Below are positions 7,448-8,087 of a stretch of DNA of 8,087 nt, in pieces. Each line of letters begins with the position of its first letter. The first letter of the stretch is position 1. The position numbers and the translations under genes are program-made. The stretch spans positions 1-8,087 of the forward strand of contig PWGE01000351.1 in NCBI GenBank assembly GCA_003554345.1, in the 5' to 3' direction. The notes beneath the pieces were generated by a model that did not search any database, was not told where the DNA came from, and saw nothing but the letters and a program-made list of their open reading frames with translations. This DNA comes from Candidatus Sumerlaeota bacterium. Lineage in GTDB: Bacteria; Sumerlaeota; T1SED10-198M.

Positions 7448-7476
7448 ATTTTACGCCTCATAGCTGTAAATATTAA
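7448..7476 (-). promoter_or_regulatory. candidate MFS promoter
   Basis: On the minus strand, TTAATA (7471-7476, four of six -35 matches) and TAAAAT (7448-7453, five of six -10 matches) are separated by exactly 17 bases. This would give a leader of about 120 bases before the ATG at 7324. AT-rich sequence nearby contains other weaker candidates, so the choice is tentative. Confidence 0.35.
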
Positions 7477-7521
7477 AGAAACATTCTGTATAAAAGATAT
7501 TAGCTCAAAAGTTTTTGTAGG

Positions 7522-7545
7522 CATATAAGAGATCAAACTTATATG
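7522..7545. repeat. 8+8 perfect inverted repeat, candidate operator
   Basis: CATATAAG (7522-7529) and CTTATATG (7538-7545) are perfect inverted arms around the 8-base spacer AGATCAAA. The site lies between the divergent MFS gene and the Rrf2-like remnant, about 45 bases upstream of the candidate MFS -35 box. This size and symmetry suit a dimeric DNA-binding protein. No T-tract follows, which argues against a terminator. Confidence 0.5.
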
Positions 7546-7689
7546 ATAGTCCTTCTTTGTTTATGTAATTCTTTTTCAACCATTACATGTTTTGTTGTTC
7601 AGTTGAATAAAAGAAAAAATGCTTTTTTTTCTGACTATAAGAACGTCTTTTTTTGTCAGGCGGTCAATATTTTACAGGAATTTGATGAT

Positions 7690-8087
7690 ATGTCGTTAAA
7701 AATTTCCGAATTTGTATTTTTTTGTTGTATATTACATAATAAAGGGGATTATTCTCTTAATGAATTATCGGAAAAATATTCTATGAAAACCTTTTTTTTG
7801 AGGCATGCAATTATTCAGCTTGAGCAGGGTTATGAACCTGCTCTCTCAATAAAGATTCATTATTCATGAAGAATGATCCGGGTTTAAGGTCAGAGAAGTG
7901 TATAAAAGAACGGATAAATATCCGGCAAAATCAGCCTGTTATCGATCTGTAAAACCATTGAATTGGTACATACCCTGTTTTGACAGGTGGAAAAGACATG
8001 TACTCAAAAATATGTTGATGAAGAGTTTTCTCTTAAAAAGGAGGCTCGCCGCCGGTAATGTCTACCGTCTTGAACCTGTATTTTAGA
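7690..8087 (+). pseudogene. decayed Rrf2-family transcriptional regulator (runs off the window)
   Basis: Rrf2 proteins are about 130-160-aa winged-helix regulators; many bind an Fe-S cluster through three cysteines. Rrf2-like pieces occur here in the right order but in changing frames. From an ATG at 7690, the helix-turn-helix part reads SLNELSEKYSMKTFFLRHAI then IQLEQ (frame 1, to about 7830), but that frame stops at 7869. GLRSEKCIKERINI (7881-7922, frame 3) fits the wing. KISLLSICKTIELVHTLF (7927-7980, frame 1) matches the linker helix typically reading EITLLDIIRAIEG. An in-frame TGA follows at 7981, then EKTC and TQKYVDEEFSLKKEAR (7990-8049), the cysteine and dimerisation-helix region. The frame ends at TAA 8056, while VMSTVLNLYFR (8055-8087, frame 3) could continue the C-terminus. 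At least three disruptions make it non-functional unless they are sequencing errors. Most family-specific glycines and the first cysteine are lost. The identification rests on pattern recognition. Confidence 0.6.

Larger units (their letters stand above)
7325..7689. other. AT-rich divergent intergenic region
   Basis: About 365 bases separate the MFS start from the first Rrf2-like codons on the other strand. It holds the MFS ribosome binding site (7329-7337), a possible MFS promoter and an 8+8 inverted repeat, listed separately. The open plus-strand frame from 7543 toward 7690 is rich in Phe, Cys and Ser from T-runs and looks non-coding. I see no recognisable riboswitch in the roughly 120-base putative MFS leader. 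Confidence 0.55.

Noticed and set aside
7543-7689. N-terminal extension of the Rrf2-like frame back to an ATG at 7543
   Set aside because: The translation is rich in Phe, Cys and Ser from T-runs, it starts inside the inverted repeat, and Rrf2 proteins begin close to the helix-turn-helix domain, matching the ATG at 7690.
7981-7983. TGA at a position near the first conserved cysteine of Rrf2, considered as selenocysteine
   Set aside because: No SECIS-like hairpin follows directly, and the same region carries independent frame breaks, so decay is the simpler reading.
7898-8086. Small gene with GTG start in the right-hand region (62 codons)
   Set aside because: Its product has no recognisable features, while another frame of the same DNA gives clear Rrf2-like segments, so it is a shadow frame.
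8033-8087. New gene starting at ATG 8058 after the AAAAAGGAGG sequence
   Set aside because: The spacing of about 15 bases is too long, the purine run is explained by Lys-Lys-Glu codons of the Rrf2-like segment, and only ten codons are visible.

Overview
The window reads as a chromosomal segment of an anaerobic, low-to-moderate-GC Gram-positive bacterium, most likely in the Clostridia. The reasons are strong AGGAGG-type ribosome binding sites, a K+-dependent membrane pyrophosphatase, a SpoIID/LytB-family protein and an OFA-type major facilitator. No rRNA or other marker is present, so the lineage is an inference.

Layout. Positions 47-2104 (+) encode a complete ion-pumping membrane pyrophosphatase (hppA), closed by a strong intrinsic terminator at 2156-2190. 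A gene-free stretch of about 430 bases follows. It holds GGAT-rich short direct repeats, a compound hairpin and a GC-rich patch, and separates hppA from a convergent minus-strand cluster. Read 5' to 3' on the minus strand, that cluster is an OFA-family MFS transporter (7324-6086), a SpoIID/LytB-domain protein (6008-4230) and a tandem two-domain family 2 glycosyltransferase (4224-2701). It ends at an intrinsic terminator at 2625-2672. The SpoIID stop and the glycosyltransferase start region overlap and share one Shine-Dalgarno, so these two are almost certainly co-translated. No terminator is visible between the MFS gene and spoIID-like gene, but that 77-base gap holds a plausible promoter with an inverted repeat between its -10 and -35 boxes.

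The right end (7325-8087) is AT-rich. It carries an 8+8 inverted repeat, a possible MFS promoter, and what I read as a decayed Rrf2-family transcription regulator on the plus strand. Rrf2-like segments appear in order, but in shifting frames with an internal TGA.

Working together: the SpoIID-like protein and the glycosyltransferase are both glycan-active families and are translationally coupled, suggesting a shared job on a cell-envelope polymer. Neither has a visible export signal, which is odd for a SpoIID-type enzyme. The SpoIID-like protein also ends in a six-cysteine tail. The pyrophosphatase is an independent energy-conserving unit, and the MFS protein imports or exchanges an unidentified, probably anionic, small molecule. 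I see no complete, clearly new multi-gene system. The coupled SpoIID-Cys-tail/tandem-GT pair is the part most worth following up.
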